Source of the DNA: Parafrigoribacterium_A soli
GTDB taxonomy: Bacteria > Actinomycetota > Actinomycetes > Actinomycetales > Microbacteriaceae
Assembly (NCBI RefSeq): GCF_040227235.1
Contig: NZ_JBELNZ010000002.1
Location: 372,001 to 436,000, forward strand
DNA length: 64,000 nt
Reading direction: 5' to 3'
How positions within the stretch are numbered: the first letter of the stretch is position 1; every line of letters begins with the position of its first letter. Positions 49,742 through 63,667 of the stretch are shown here, piece after piece. The translations under genes were made by a program, and so were the position numbers. The notes beneath the pieces are model-generated. The model did not search any database and was not told where the DNA came from. It saw only the letters and a list, made by a program, of their open reading frames with translations.

Positions 49742-51457
49742 CTATTCCGACAGCGCCTGAGCCGTCTCCACGAGCTCCCTCGCATGGGCGAGCCCGCTCT
49801 CTGAGTCGGCCAGGCCGGAGAGCAGCCTCGCCATTTCGGCGATGCGCTCCTCCCCCTGCAACTGCTGCACGCTACTCGCCGTGACGGCGCCGGCGCTGTC
49901 CTTGACGACTCGCAGGTGATTGGTCGAGAAGGCCGCGACCTGCGCGAGGTGAGTTACGACGATCACCTGGGCGGTCCGCGCGAGGCGAGCCAGCCGCTTT
50001 CCGATCTCAATCGCGGACGCACCGCCGACGCCAGCATCCACCTCGTCAAAGATGAAGGTCGGCACCGGGTCGCTCGCCGCGATGACTACCTCGATCGCGA
50101 GCATGACCCGCGAGAGTTCACCACCGGATGCGCCCCGACCGAGCGGCCTGGGTTCCGCTCCCGAGTGCGGCTGCAGCAGGATCGACACCTGGTCCCTGCC
50201 GCTCAGACCGTACTCCTGTCGGTCCTGCACCTCGACGCTCAGCCGAGCGTCCGCCATGGCGAGAGCACCCAGCTCGGCCGTGACGCGCTCCGAGAGGCGG
50301 ATGGCGTAGTCGCGGCGCAGTTCGCTCAGCCTTGCAGCCAGCTGCGTCACTCGGGCGAGCCCAGCCTCGACCTCGCCACGCAGCAACTCGATGCGGTCGG
50401 AGTCGTTGTCGAGTTCGAGCAGCCGCGCGCTGCCGGTGTCGAGGTAGTCGATCGTCTCGTCGAGCGTTGGTCCGTACTTGCGGGTGAGCGCGGCGAGCTC
50501 CGCGCGGCGCTCTTGCACCACCTCGAGTTCGCGGCCGCCATCCGTGTCCAGGCCCCCGAGATAGCTCGACAGCTGCGCCGAGACCTCGGACACGGCGAAG
50601 GATGCGTTCGCTATCGCTTCCGTGATCGGCACGAGATCGGGATCGTGGTCAGCGACCCGCTCGAGCTGTCGCCTCGCGGTGTCCAGCATGCCCAGCACGT
50701 CCGGCACGTCGTCCATTGCCTGTGCGGACACGAGTTCATGCGCCTGGGCGGCCGCGAGTCGCAGGTCTTCCAGGTTGGCGAGGCGCTCGGCGCGTTCGCC
50801 GAGTTCGGTGTCTTCACCACGTTGCGGCGCTGCATCCTCGATCTCGGCCATCGCGATCCGCAGGTCTTCGGCCTCGCGGGAGCGACGGTCCCGCTCCGCT
50901 ACGAGGATGTCGAGCTCGCCCTGGTTCGACTGCCAGCGTCGGTACGCATCCTGATAGTCGGCGAGCACGGTGGCGAGTTCCTGGCCGGCAAAGCGGTCGA
51001 GCGCCTCTCGCTGTGCCGTGGCGGAGCGCAGCCGGATCTGATCCGATTGCCCGTGCACGACGACGAGTTGCTGCCCGATCTCGTTCAGCACGCCGACCGG
51101 TGCGGTGCGCCCACCCACGACGGCGCGGCTGCGGCCCTCGGGCGATACGGATCTTCCGAGGATCAACTGCGCGCGCCCGGGAGTGCCGGACTCATCGAGC
51201 TCTCCCCCGGCGTCCCGCACGCGTTCGGCGACGGGCCCGTCGGCGTCGACCTGCCAGTGCCCCTCGACCACCGCAGAACCTTCGCCCTGACGCAGCACGG
51301 AACTGTCGGATCGCTCCCCCAGCAGCAGCCCGAGCGCGGTGACCACCATGGTCTTTCCGGCTCCGGTCTCGCCGGTGAGCGCCGTAAACCCGGGGCCGAG
51401 CGGAAGGCGCGCCTCGCCGATGACTCCGAGGTTGCGGATGGAGATCTCTTCGATCAC
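49742..51457 (-). CDS. recN: DNA repair protein RecN
   Basis: The 571-residue SMC-like ATPase acts in double-strand break repair. Walker A is GETGAGKTMVV near residue 29, and Walker B is TFIFDEVDAGVGG near residue 470. A coiled-coil middle region (about 160-370) lies between. Its GTG start overlaps the nadK stop by four bases (GTGA). Confidence 0.97.
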   Translation of the reverse strand: MIEEISIRNLGVIGEARLPLGPGFTALTGETGAGKTMVVTALGLLLGERSDSSVLRQGEGSAVVEGHWQVDADGPVAERVRDAGGELDESGTPGRAQLILGRSVSPEGRSRAVVGGRTAPVGVLNEIGQQLVVVHGQSDQIRLRSATAQREALDRFAGQELATVLADYQDAYRRWQSNQGELDILVAERDRRSREAEDLRIAMAEIEDAAPQRGEDTELGERAERLANLEDLRLAAAQAHELVSAQAMDDVPDVLGMLDTARRQLERVADHDPDLVPITEAIANASFAVSEVSAQLSSYLGGLDTDGGRELEVVQERRAELAALTRKYGPTLDETIDYLDTGSARLLELDNDSDRIELLRGEVEAGLARVTQLAARLSELRRDYAIRLSERVTAELGALAMADARLSVEVQDRQEYGLSGRDQVSILLQPHSGAEPRPLGRGASGGELSRVMLAIEVVIAASDPVPTFIFDEVDAGVGGASAIEIGKRLARLARTAQVIVVTHLAQVAAFSTNHLRVVKDSAGAVTASSVQQLQGEERIAEMARLLSGLADSESGLAHARELVETAQALSE

Positions 51458-52374
51458 GTCGCCGCGACCTCACCCTCCGGGCCCCGCCATCCGGCTACGG
51501 GAAGCGCGAACTTGTGCACGAGCCGGTCGGTGAATGGACCCGGGTGTAGCCGCGCGAGCCGAACGGGCACGGATGAGCGTCGCACGATCACGCGCGCGCC
51601 GGCGGCCAGTTCGTGGGTTCTGCGGCCGTCGCACCAGAGCACGCCCGTTCCCTGGGTGCGATCGAGAACCTCGACGGCGAAAACCGAGTCCGGCCCGACC
51701 ACGAGCGGGCGGGCGAACAGGGCGTGCGCGCTGAGCGGCACGAGGAGCATGGCGTCGAGGCTCGGCCAGACGACGGGGCCACCCGCCGAGAACGAGTACG
51801 CGGTCGACCCGGTGGGCGTCGACATGACTACGCCGTCGCAGCCGAAGGAGGAGAGCGGCCGGCCATCGACCTCGATCACGACCTCGAGCATCCGCTCGCG
51901 GCTCGCCTTCTCGACCGTGGCCTCGTTGAGTGCCCAGGTCTCGTACACGACCTCGTTGTCGACCTTCACCCGCACCGACAGCGTCATGCGCTCCTCGACG
52001 AGGTAGTCGCGAGCGAGAGCGCGTCGCACGGTCTCCGCGAGATTGTCACGCTCGCTCTCGGCCAGAAAACCGACATGGCCCAGATTGACGCCGAGCAGGG
52101 GGGCGGAGGATCCGCGGGCCATCTCCGCGGCCCTGAGGATCGTGCCGTCTCCGCCCAGCACGATGACGAGTTCGAGTTCGTCCACCGTGATGGGATCGCC
52201 GAGGATCGCGAGAGAGTCGAGATCGGGCGCCTTGGCGAGGATGTCCGCATGCTCGTCCGGTTTGAGCACCGGCACGACGTTCTCCGCAACGAGCTGGCGG
52301 CACACCTGCACGGCGGCGGTCAGCGATTCCTCGCGCCCCGTATGGGACACCACGAGAATGTGCCGTGCGGCCAC
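51454..52374 (-). CDS. nadK: NAD kinase
   Basis: The 306-residue kinase phosphorylates NAD to NADP. It has the GGDGT motif as LVIVLGGDGTILRAAE (about residues 70-85) and the glycine-rich DGVVMSTPTGSTAYSFSAGG. The start codon is preceded by TAGGAG, in which the tlyA stop codon forms part of the ribosome site. It overlaps recN by four bases. Confidence 0.97.
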   Translation of the reverse strand: MAARHILVVSHTGREESLTAAVQVCRQLVAENVVPVLKPDEHADILAKAPDLDSLAILGDPITVDELELVIVLGGDGTILRAAEMARGSSAPLLGVNLGHVGFLAESERDNLAETVRRALARDYLVEERMTLSVRVKVDNEVVYETWALNEATVEKASRERMLEVVIEVDGRPLSSFGCDGVVMSTPTGSTAYSFSAGGPVVWPSLDAMLLVPLSAHALFARPLVVGPDSVFAVEVLDRTQGTGVLWCDGRRTHELAAGARVIVRRSSVPVRLARLHPGPFTDRLVHKFALPVAGWRGPEGEVAAT

Positions 52375-52383
52375 CTATCGCTC

Positions 52384-53226
52384 CTAGCGCTGTGCAGTCG
52401 GGTACGCGAGTGCGTTCACCCGGTCAGTCCATTCTGTCGGATTGGTACCGACAGCGGCGCTCATCCAGACCAGATACTCGAGGTTTCCCGCGTTTCCGGC
52501 GATTGGTGAGGACATGACGCCCGCCGTGCGCAGCCCGAGGTCCCAGCCCGCCCAGAGCACGCCGCTGATCGCGTCCGCCCGCAGGCCCGGCTCGTGCACG
52601 ATGCCCTCACGAATGCCGGTGCGCCCCACCTCGAACTGCGGCTTCACGAGCAGCACGAAGTCCGCGCCGGGGTCCACGGCGTTCCGCAACCCCTCGAGCA
52701 CGAGAGTCAGCGAGATGAACGACAGATCCCCCACCACGAGATTCGGAAATTCAGGAGTTCGGAGCTGCGACTGAACCCACTCCCGCGTGATGTCGCGGAT
52801 GTTGAAGCCCTCGACAGCGGTCAGCGCGCCATTGTCCTGAATTTCCGAAGCCAGCTGGCCGTGGCCCACGTCGATGGCGATCACGTGCGACGCGCCGCGC
52901 TCGAGCAGCACCTGACTGAACCCGCCGGTCGAGGCGCCAGCGTCGATGGCCACGCGTCCGCGGGGGTCGACACCGAACTCGTCGAGCGCGGCGATGAGCT
53001 TATGAGCCGCGCGGCTGACGTAGTGATCCGATGCGGTCAGCGCGAGTTCCTGCTCGTCCCGCACCCGCACCGAGGCCTTAAATGCGGTCACCCCGTCGAT
53101 CGTGACCACACCTTCCGCGATCAGCCGGGCCGCATGAGTGCGCGAGCGCGCGATGCCGCGTTCGGCGAGTGCGGCGTCGAGCCGCGGCTGCGGGGCTGCA
53201 CTCGTGACGTCTTCGTCCTCAGGCAT
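52384..53226 (-). CDS. tlyA: TlyA-family rRNA 2'-O-methyltransferase
   Basis: The 280-residue enzyme has an N-terminal S4 domain (RLDAALAERGIARSRTHAAR) and a methyltransferase domain with VAIDAGASTGGFSQVLLERG. TlyA methylates 16S C1409 and 23S C1920 in mycobacteria, which makes ribosomes sensitive to capreomycin. The ATG at 53226 overlaps the end of the preceding small gene by eight bases. Confidence 0.94.
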   Translation of the reverse strand: MPEDEDVTSAAPQPRLDAALAERGIARSRTHAARLIAEGVVTIDGVTAFKASVRVRDEQELALTASDHYVSRAAHKLIAALDEFGVDPRGRVAIDAGASTGGFSQVLLERGASHVIAIDVGHGQLASEIQDNGALTAVEGFNIRDITREWVQSQLRTPEFPNLVVGDLSFISLTLVLEGLRNAVDPGADFVLLVKPQFEVGRTGIREGIVHEPGLRADAISGVLWAGWDLGLRTAGVMSSPIAGNAGNLEYLVWMSAAVGTNPTEWTDRVNALAYPTAQR

Positions 53227-53410
53227 GGCGCGCGGGCGCGTCTCCGCCTTCGAGAGTGGCCTGCAACTCATCGTGTACCTGCGCGAACGCTCCGGCACGC
53301 TGGTCGAGGGGTTGATCTTCGATCAGGCGCAGGCGCGAAAGAAGCGCATTCGTCTCTGGTTCACCGTCGTTCATCGACGAGCCATTCTCTTCCACGCTCT
53401 CCCCTTTCAT
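53219..53410 (-). CDS. small conserved protein of the tlyA locus
   Basis: The 63-residue protein contains LIEDQPLDQRAGAFAQVHDE (about residues 29-48), a stretch I recognise from small hypothetical proteins at this position in other actinobacteria (compare Rv1693). It is acidic and helical, with no membrane segment. It overlaps tlyA by eight bases, so translation is coupled. Function unknown. Confidence 0.75.
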   Translation of the reverse strand: MKGESVEENGSSMNDGEPETNALLSRLRLIEDQPLDQRAGAFAQVHDELQATLEGGDAPARHA

Positions 53411-53439
53411 TGCCGGTCGTCCGCTCCGCTGACTGCACG

Positions 53440-54459
53440 TTATCGCGAGATACCGAGAGCGTCCATGAGCTCCGGCGACACGTCGATGCCGTAGATCGCC
53501 AGGCCGGACCCCCAGATGGCGGCCGTAGCAGCGCGAACGAGATCGATACGCGAACCCGCGCTCTTGAGGTCAACCCGGTTTTCCCGCATCCGCACCACCG
53601 CGCCGCCAACCTGAAAGCGGCCATCGGCACTAGTTGTCTCCGGGTACGCCTCGTGAAGGCCACGAAGGTCATCGAGAATGTACCGGGGCCGCGAACGCTC
53701 ATCCGCCGCAAGCAGCTGCTTCGCACCGTCCACGCCGGTCAGCACGAAGACGGCGGGGATGCCTGCACGGTTCGAGCCCAGGATGTCGGTGTCGAGCCTG
53801 TCGCCGATGAACAGCGGGCTCGACGCATCGAACCGCCGCACGGCCTCCTGATAAATGGCAACCTCCGGCTTGCCCGCCACCACGGGAAGCCGGCCGACCG
53901 CAGAATGCACAGCGGACACGAGGGTGCCGTTGCCCGGAGCTATGCCGCGCGCAACAGGAATCGTCCAGTCGGTGTTCGTGGCGACCCAGGGGATGCCGCC
54001 ACCCTCCACGTCGCTGTGCAAAGCAAACGACGCCTCGGCGAGCTGCTCCCAGCCCACATCCGTCGCGAAGCCCTGGATGACCGCAGCGGGGTTGTCGAGG
54101 GCGGATGCCGTGGGCACGAAGCCGGCCTTCACCAGTTCAAAGGTCAGGCCTTCGCCACCGACGGTCAGAACCGTCGAGCCCTCGGGCACGAGTCCGGCCA
54201 GCAGGCGTACGGCGGCCTGTGGTGAGGTGACGACGTCACTCGGCTCCACCGCGAGTCCCAGCTGTCGAAGGTGCTCGGCGACGGATGCGTCGGTGCGCGA
54301 GGCATTATTCGTCACGTACCCCACGCGCATGCCCTCGGCGGCGCGGTTGATGCTCTCGACCGCGTAGGGGATCGCCTCCGCGCCCTTGTAGATCACTCCG
54401 TCGAGGTCCGCAAGCAGCAGGTCGGCTCCATCGAGCGGGGTCGGATGCACGCTGCTCAC
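53440..54459 (-). CDS. HAD-superfamily phosphatase, NagD/class IIA type
   Basis: The 339-residue protein has the HAD nucleophile motif LLLADLDGVIYKGAEAIPYA, the class IIA cap region, and the acidic motif SPLFIGDRLDTDILGSNRAG. It would dephosphorylate a small metabolite such as a sugar or glycerol phosphate, or pyridoxal phosphate. The counterpart is Rv1692, described as a glycerol-3-phosphate phosphatase in M. tuberculosis. It overlaps the TPR-like gene by four bases. Confidence 0.9.
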   Translation of the reverse strand: MSSVHPTPLDGADLLLADLDGVIYKGAEAIPYAVESINRAAEGMRVGYVTNNASRTDASVAEHLRQLGLAVEPSDVVTSPQAAVRLLAGLVPEGSTVLTVGGEGLTFELVKAGFVPTASALDNPAAVIQGFATDVGWEQLAEASFALHSDVEGGGIPWVATNTDWTIPVARGIAPGNGTLVSAVHSAVGRLPVVAGKPEVAIYQEAVRRFDASSPLFIGDRLDTDILGSNRAGIPAVFVLTGVDGAKQLLAADERSRPRYILDDLRGLHEAYPETTSADGRFQVGGAVVRMRENRVDLKSAGSRIDLVRAATAAIWGSGLAIYGIDVSPELMDALGISR

Positions 54460-55520
54460 TGCTCGATCGCCCCGTCCTGCGCCGCCACGTCGGGCCCGGC
54501 CACATCCGTGTCCCCCGAAGCGGTTGCCTCGGCCGGAGCGCCGCCGTCAGCGACTTCCTCCTCTACTACTTCAACAACATCGTCGTCGCCGGTCGCCGCG
54601 GACGACAGGGCTTCGGAAGCGCGGTTGGAGCGCTCCCACCAGAGCTCTGCGTCCTCCAAGCGTCCGAGGTCCTCGAGTACTGTCGCGTAGGCGTCGAAGA
54701 GGCCCGGGCTATAGGAATACGCCGTCGTCGGATCCAGCTGTGCGATCTCGAGTTCACCGAGCGCGAGTTCCGGCTGGCCGAGATCCAGACGCGCGCCCGA
54801 CATCGCGATCGCAAGCTCCACCTGCACGTCGACCGGAAGTGTCGAGCGCTCAACCGACCTACCGAGCTCGAGTGCGCGGTCGGGGCGATTCAGCCCGCGT
54901 TCGCTGTCCACCATCATCGGAAGCTGGTCGTTCCTGCCGGAAATGCGGCGATACGTGCGCAATTCGCGAAGCGCCAGCGAGTAATCGCCGATCGTGTAGG
55001 CCGTGATCGCGAGCGTCTCGCGTACCACGGCGATGCGTCCGGCACGTCTGGCAGCCGAGATGGCGTGCTTGTGCGCCAGCTGCGGATCGCTGTCGATCAG
55101 GCGCGCGACCATGACCAGGTGATTGGCCACGCCCTCCGCATTCTCCTTACTCAAGGTTTTGAGCTGAGCGCGGGCGACACGATCCAGGTCTCCCGGCTTC
55201 ACGTCCTCCGCGATGACGGGGTCATCGTGACGCGAACGAACGGACTGTGTTCCATAGGGGTCTCGATCGACGGGAGCCTCGCGCTCACGTGCCGAGCGGT
55301 CTCCGCGCGCCGGCGCACCCGCTCTGGTCCAGAGCCGCTTCTCGTCGTTCCCCGAGCGCTGAGGGCGTCCGTCAGCACCCTGAGCCGGGCGGCCTGCCCG
55401 CGGAGTTCCGCGCTCGGGGCGCCCGCTCGTGGGTCTACCGCTGCTGGGTCTACCGCTGCTGGGCCTGCCGCTTGCGGGCTTGCCGCCGGGCCGCCTGCCG
55501 CGGTCTCCTGATTCGCTCAC
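54456..55520 (-). CDS. TPR-like protein with repetitive Gly/Arg/Pro N-terminus
   Basis: The 354-residue protein begins with a disordered, basic region of tandem SSGRP units (about residues 13-45). A helical part (about 115-310) has tetratricopeptide-like pairs such as LVMVARLIDSDPQLAHKHAI and LELGRSVERSTLPVDVQVEL. An acidic C-terminal tail follows. It matches Rv1691 by position. It probably binds partner proteins or RNA; its function is unknown. AGGAGG precedes the GTG start. It lies just downstream of the rRNA terminator in the same direction. Confidence 0.8.
   Translation of the reverse strand: MSESGDRGRRPGGKPASGRPSSGRPSSGRPTSGRPERGTPRAGRPAQGADGRPQRSGNDEKRLWTRAGAPARGDRSAREREAPVDRDPYGTQSVRSRHDDPVIAEDVKPGDLDRVARAQLKTLSKENAEGVANHLVMVARLIDSDPQLAHKHAISAARRAGRIAVVRETLAITAYTIGDYSLALRELRTYRRISGRNDQLPMMVDSERGLNRPDRALELGRSVERSTLPVDVQVELAIAMSGARLDLGQPELALGELEIAQLDPTTAYSYSPGLFDAYATVLEDLGRLEDAELWWERSNRASEALSSAATGDDDVVEVVEEEVADGGAPAEATASGDTDVAGPDVAAQDGAIEQ
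55430..55487 (-). repeat. 15-base tandem repeat in the TPR-like gene
   Basis: About three to four copies of a 15-base unit coding for SSGRP or TSGRP. Copy number could vary in frame. Confidence 0.65.
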
Positions 55521-55570
55521 GAGCGCCTCCTGTTATCGATGTCGCTGGCGTCCACCGGCACCGGGTTAAA

Positions 55571-55600
55571 GCAAAATGGCCACCCTTGCGGGTGGCCATC
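55571..55600 (-). terminator. intrinsic terminator of the rRNA operon
   Basis: On the minus strand, ATGGCCACCC pairs with GGGTGGCCAT around a four-base loop, followed by TTTTGC. A perfect 10-base stem with a T run about 14 bases past 5S rRNA is a classic terminator. Confidence 0.9.
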
Positions 55601-55612
55601 TTACAAAGAAGT

Positions 55613-55729
55613 CCGGCGGTGTCCTACTCTCCCACAGGGTCCCCCCTGCAGTACCATCGGCGCAGAGAGTCTTAGCTTCCGGGTTCGGAATGTAACCGGG
55701 CGTTTCCCTCTCGCTATGGCCGCCGAAAC
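55613..55729 (-). rRNA. rrf: 5S ribosomal RNA
   Basis: The minus strand reads GTTTCGGCGGCCATAGCGAG at the 5' end and closes with GGGAGAGTAGGACACCGCCG. This is a 117-base actinobacterial 5S rRNA, last in the operon. Confidence 0.95.
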
Positions 55730-55847
55730 ACTATTGATTTATGTATCAGTTCATAGCCAGAACCTCGTTCAAAAGAACCAGAATTCTGGGATGATCCCCG
55801 ACCGTAAATCGGGAACCACAAAGTGGACGCGAGCAAAAGTGTTATCA

Positions 55848-60998
<5,151 letters not shown>

Positions 60999-61323
60999 GT
61001 TTGATTGCACGGTGACCGAGGTCGCCGGCACATCTAGTGTGTCAAGCCGCCGGAATGGGCGGACATGGCACAAGTTTGAAACTGACAAGAACAAACATCA
61101 TTGCTGACATTTGCTTTGTTGTTTTAATCTGTTTCCAAAGGAATCTCCTGCATCTTCAGTCGCTAGAAACGACCGTCAATGCACGAGGTTTTTGGCATTT
61201 GACATTGTGCACGCTGTTGAGTTCTCAAGGATCGGACGCTCCTGATTTCAGCCATCACGGCTTCTACTCAGGGCTAATTCCTCAGTGTTTGTCACCCTCG
61301 CTCTCGCGCCGGGCAACTTGTCT
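60999..61323 (-). other. rRNA leader region
   Basis: About 325 transcribed bases precede 16S. They include the minus-strand elements CCTTGAGAACTCAACAGCGT (61206-61230 region) and AAATGCCAAAAACCTCGTGC, typical of actinobacterial rRNA leaders and thought to take part in antitermination and processing. No protein gene is seen. Confidence 0.7.
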
Positions 61324-61351
61324 AACTTACCACCTTCGCAGTGCTTGTCAA
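61324..61351 (-). promoter_or_regulatory. rRNA operon promoter
   Basis: On the minus strand a consensus -35 TTGACA (61346-61351) is followed after 16 bases by TAAGTT (61324-61329). It lies about 325 bases upstream of 16S. The 240 bases between this promoter and tyrS hold no gene and may contain further promoters. Confidence 0.75.
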
Positions 61352-61593
61352 ATCCGCCGGGCTGCTTGAAAAGCGCGCGCCGAATGGACCTGATAGCTCA
61401 CGAGGTGGATTTCCATCCTAAGATCTGAAGACGACTTCCTACAAGAGGCTAGTCGCTATGTGACTTAGGATTGTGTCCCTCTTGAGGCCGTAAGCTCTGC
61501 GGCTTTTCGAACCTTTGGGGTGACAAGTAAGAAGATTACGGTGCTCTGGGGGACGGCGCAAATTACGTGCAATCCCGGGCGTGTCGCGCGGCG

Positions 61594-62898
61594 TCAGCGC
61601 TCGACAAAGACGCCAGCGAGCGTCTTCTTTCCCCGGCGCAGTACGGCCATACCGCCCGGAAGCAGCGCTCCCTCGAGGGTGAGTGCGGCATCCGCGACCT
61701 TGACGTTGTTGAGGTACACGCCTCCCTGGTCGACCGCGCGCCTCGCCTCACCCAGGCTCGTGCACAGGCCCGTGTCGACCAGCAGCTGCATAATGCCCGT
61801 CTCGACGCCCGCGGTGGCGCTGGGGAGCTCTCGCAGGGCCGCTGCGAGGGTCTCTTCGTCGAGCTCGGTCAGGTCTCCCTGCCCGAAGAGCGCCTGTGCC
61901 GCCGCAATGGCGGCATTGGTGGCGTCCTCTCCATGGACGAGGCTCGTGACCTCGAAGGCGAGTGTGCGTTGGGCCTCTCGCTTGAATGGCTCGGTAGTCA
62001 CGGCATCCGCGAGACGGTCTATGTCGGCTCTCGACAGGAACGTGAAGATCTTGAGCCGCGCTATGACGTCGCCGTCGTCCGTGTTCAACCAGAACTGGTA
62101 GAACGCGTATGGACTCGTGAGCGCCGGATCGAGCCAGACCGCGTTGCCCTCGCTCTTGCCGAACTTGGTGCCGTCGGAATTGGTGATCAGCGGCGTGCCG
62201 ATCGCATGCGCGCTCTGCCCCTCTGCCCTGCGGATGAGGTCGGTGCCGCTCGTGAGATTGCCCCACTGGTCCGATCCCCCGGTCTGGAGCACGCAGTCGT
62301 AGCTGCGGTACAGCTCCAGGAAGTCCATTCCTTGCAGGATCTGGTAGCTGAACTCGGTGTAGCTGATGCCCGCGTCCGAATTGAGCCGCGCGCTCACGGC
62401 ATCTTTCTTGAGCATCGTGCCGACCCTGAAGTACTTGCCGATGTCCCGCAAAAAGTCGATCGCACTGAGCGGCGCCGTCCAGTCGAGGTTGTTGACGAGC
62501 CGCGCGGCGTTATCGCCGTCGAAGCTCAGAAAGCGCGACACCTGCGCCTGCAGGTAGCCGACCCACTCCTGCACCGTGTCCTTCGTGTTGAGGGTGCGCT
62601 CGGCCGTCGGACGCGGATCACCAATCAGGCCGGTGGATCCGCCGACGAGCCCCAGCGGCTTGTGACCGGCGAGTTGCAAGCGGCGAAGGAGCAGCAATTG
62701 CACGAGATTGCCGAGGTGAAGGCTCGGGGCGGTGGGGTCGAAGCCGCAGTAGTAGGTGATCGGCGGACCGGAGAGGAGGGTCTTGAGTTCCTGAGCGTCG
62801 GTCGAGACGTGCACGAGGCCTCGCCAGAGGATCTCGTCCCAGACGTCGGCGAACGATGGGTCGTTGCGCTGGCCTGCGAGTGCGGCGGAATCTGGCAT
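61594..62898 (-). CDS. tyrS: tyrosyl-tRNA synthetase
   Basis: The 434-residue class I synthetase charges tRNA-Tyr. It has the HIGH-type motif as HLGN in PTAPSLHLGNLVQLLL, the tyrosine-site region LLQGMDFLELYRSYDCVLQ-type (here beginning QILQGMDF), and the KMSKS-type motif KFGKSEG. A C-terminal S4 RNA-binding domain follows. The ATG lies seven bases after a TACCGT box and has no ribosome site, so the transcript is probably leaderless. No T-box leader is present. Position beside the TPR-like gene block, across the rRNA operon, mirrors Rv1689-Rv1691. Confidence 0.97.
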   Translation of the reverse strand: MPDSAALAGQRNDPSFADVWDEILWRGLVHVSTDAQELKTLLSGPPITYYCGFDPTAPSLHLGNLVQLLLLRRLQLAGHKPLGLVGGSTGLIGDPRPTAERTLNTKDTVQEWVGYLQAQVSRFLSFDGDNAARLVNNLDWTAPLSAIDFLRDIGKYFRVGTMLKKDAVSARLNSDAGISYTEFSYQILQGMDFLELYRSYDCVLQTGGSDQWGNLTSGTDLIRRAEGQSAHAIGTPLITNSDGTKFGKSEGNAVWLDPALTSPYAFYQFWLNTDDGDVIARLKIFTFLSRADIDRLADAVTTEPFKREAQRTLAFEVTSLVHGEDATNAAIAAAQALFGQGDLTELDEETLAAALRELPSATAGVETGIMQLLVDTGLCTSLGEARRAVDQGGVYLNNVKVADAALTLEGALLPGGMAVLRRGKKTLAGVFVER

Positions 62899-62905
62899 GG
62901 CTATT

Positions 62906-62911
62906 ACGGTA
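62906..62911 (-). promoter_or_regulatory. -10 box of tyrS, probable leaderless transcript
   Basis: TACCGT on the minus strand matches TANNNT and ends seven bases before the ATG of tyrS. Confidence 0.45.
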
Positions 62912-62951
62912 GCAGCGGCTTGTGCGCGGATTTTGTGTCAATGGTGCAGGC

Positions 62952-62980
62952 TTGACTTGGCTTAGATAAAGCTATATGAC
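62952..62980 (+). promoter_or_regulatory. possible promoter of the satD gene
   Basis: TTGACT (62952-62957) and TATGAC (62975-62980) are spaced by 17 bases in an AT-rich stretch that stands out from its surroundings. Transcription would begin about 45 bases before the SatD start. Confidence 0.4.
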
Positions 62981-63034
62981 TTGATAAGTATTGGAATCAA
63001 TGCAAGCGGCTTGATGTGCGAAGGAGAGTGCCCG

Positions 63035-63667
63035 ATGCTGGTCATCACGGCCGATCAGATCCAGAGCCGTTCGACCGAGGACCGTGCCGGCCTCGTGCTC
63101 GACGACCTCAACGCTCGGTTCGGTGACAGGCTTACGCTGCCCGTCGACCGGAACGCCGGTGACGAGATCCAGGTCATCGCGCCGGATGGCGACGTCGCGC
63201 TCCAGATCATTCTCGGGCTCACGAGGTCCGGGCACTGGAGCGTAGGCCTCGGTGCCGGCGAGATCCGAACGCCACTCCCCCGCGCCACGCGCGAGGCAAG
63301 CGGCTCGGCGTTCATCGCTGCGCGCGCTGCGATTGGGCGAGCGAAGAAGCGCGGCACACACTTCGCAGCGGAGGAGGCCAGAGACGATGGCGGGTCGAGG
63401 GCAACGACGGCAGCGGAGGCGGAGGCGCTCATCGACCTCCTGCTCGTGCTGCGTTCCCGCCGCACCACGGAGGGCTGGGAGCTGTTCGATCGGACCGCGC
63501 GCGGACTCAACCAGCGCGACGCCGCCCGCGAGTTGAAGATCACCCCTCAGGCCGTGAGCAGCCGTGGGAAGATTGCAGCCATCCGCACGGAGCTCGCGTC
63601 GTATACGGCGCTCGCGCGGGTGCTGGACAACCTCGATGCCGACCAGGGAAGCGAGCACGGCGCATGA
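63035..63667 (+). CDS. SatD-family protein
   Basis: The 210-residue protein starts MLVITADQIQSRSTEDRAGL and contains AGDEIQVIAPDGDVALQIIL, both typical of the SatD family. The C-terminus has a helix-turn-helix-like segment (NQRDAARELKITPQAVSSRG, about residues 157-176). AAGGAGAG precedes the ATG. Its stop overlaps the next gene (ATGA). The family has no firm function; a regulatory or DNA-binding role is plausible. Confidence 0.85.
   Translation: MLVITADQIQSRSTEDRAGLVLDDLNARFGDRLTLPVDRNAGDEIQVIAPDGDVALQIILGLTRSGHWSVGLGAGEIRTPLPRATREASGSAFIAARAAIGRAKKRGTHFAAEEARDDGGSRATTAAEAEALIDLLLVLRSRRTTEGWELFDRTARGLNQRDAARELKITPQAVSSRGKIAAIRTELASYTALARVLDNLDADQGSEHGA

Noticed and set aside
49916..52006. 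Long plus-strand open frame opposite recN and nadK
   Set aside because: The minus strand encodes clear RecN and NadK motifs; the plus-strand translation has no recognisable feature.
61567..62955. 462-codon plus-strand frame opposite tyrS
   Set aside because: TyrS motifs and length on the minus strand explain this DNA.
62899..63034. T-box leader for tyrS
   Set aside because: The -10 box seven bases before the ATG leaves no leader, and no T-box sequence is seen.
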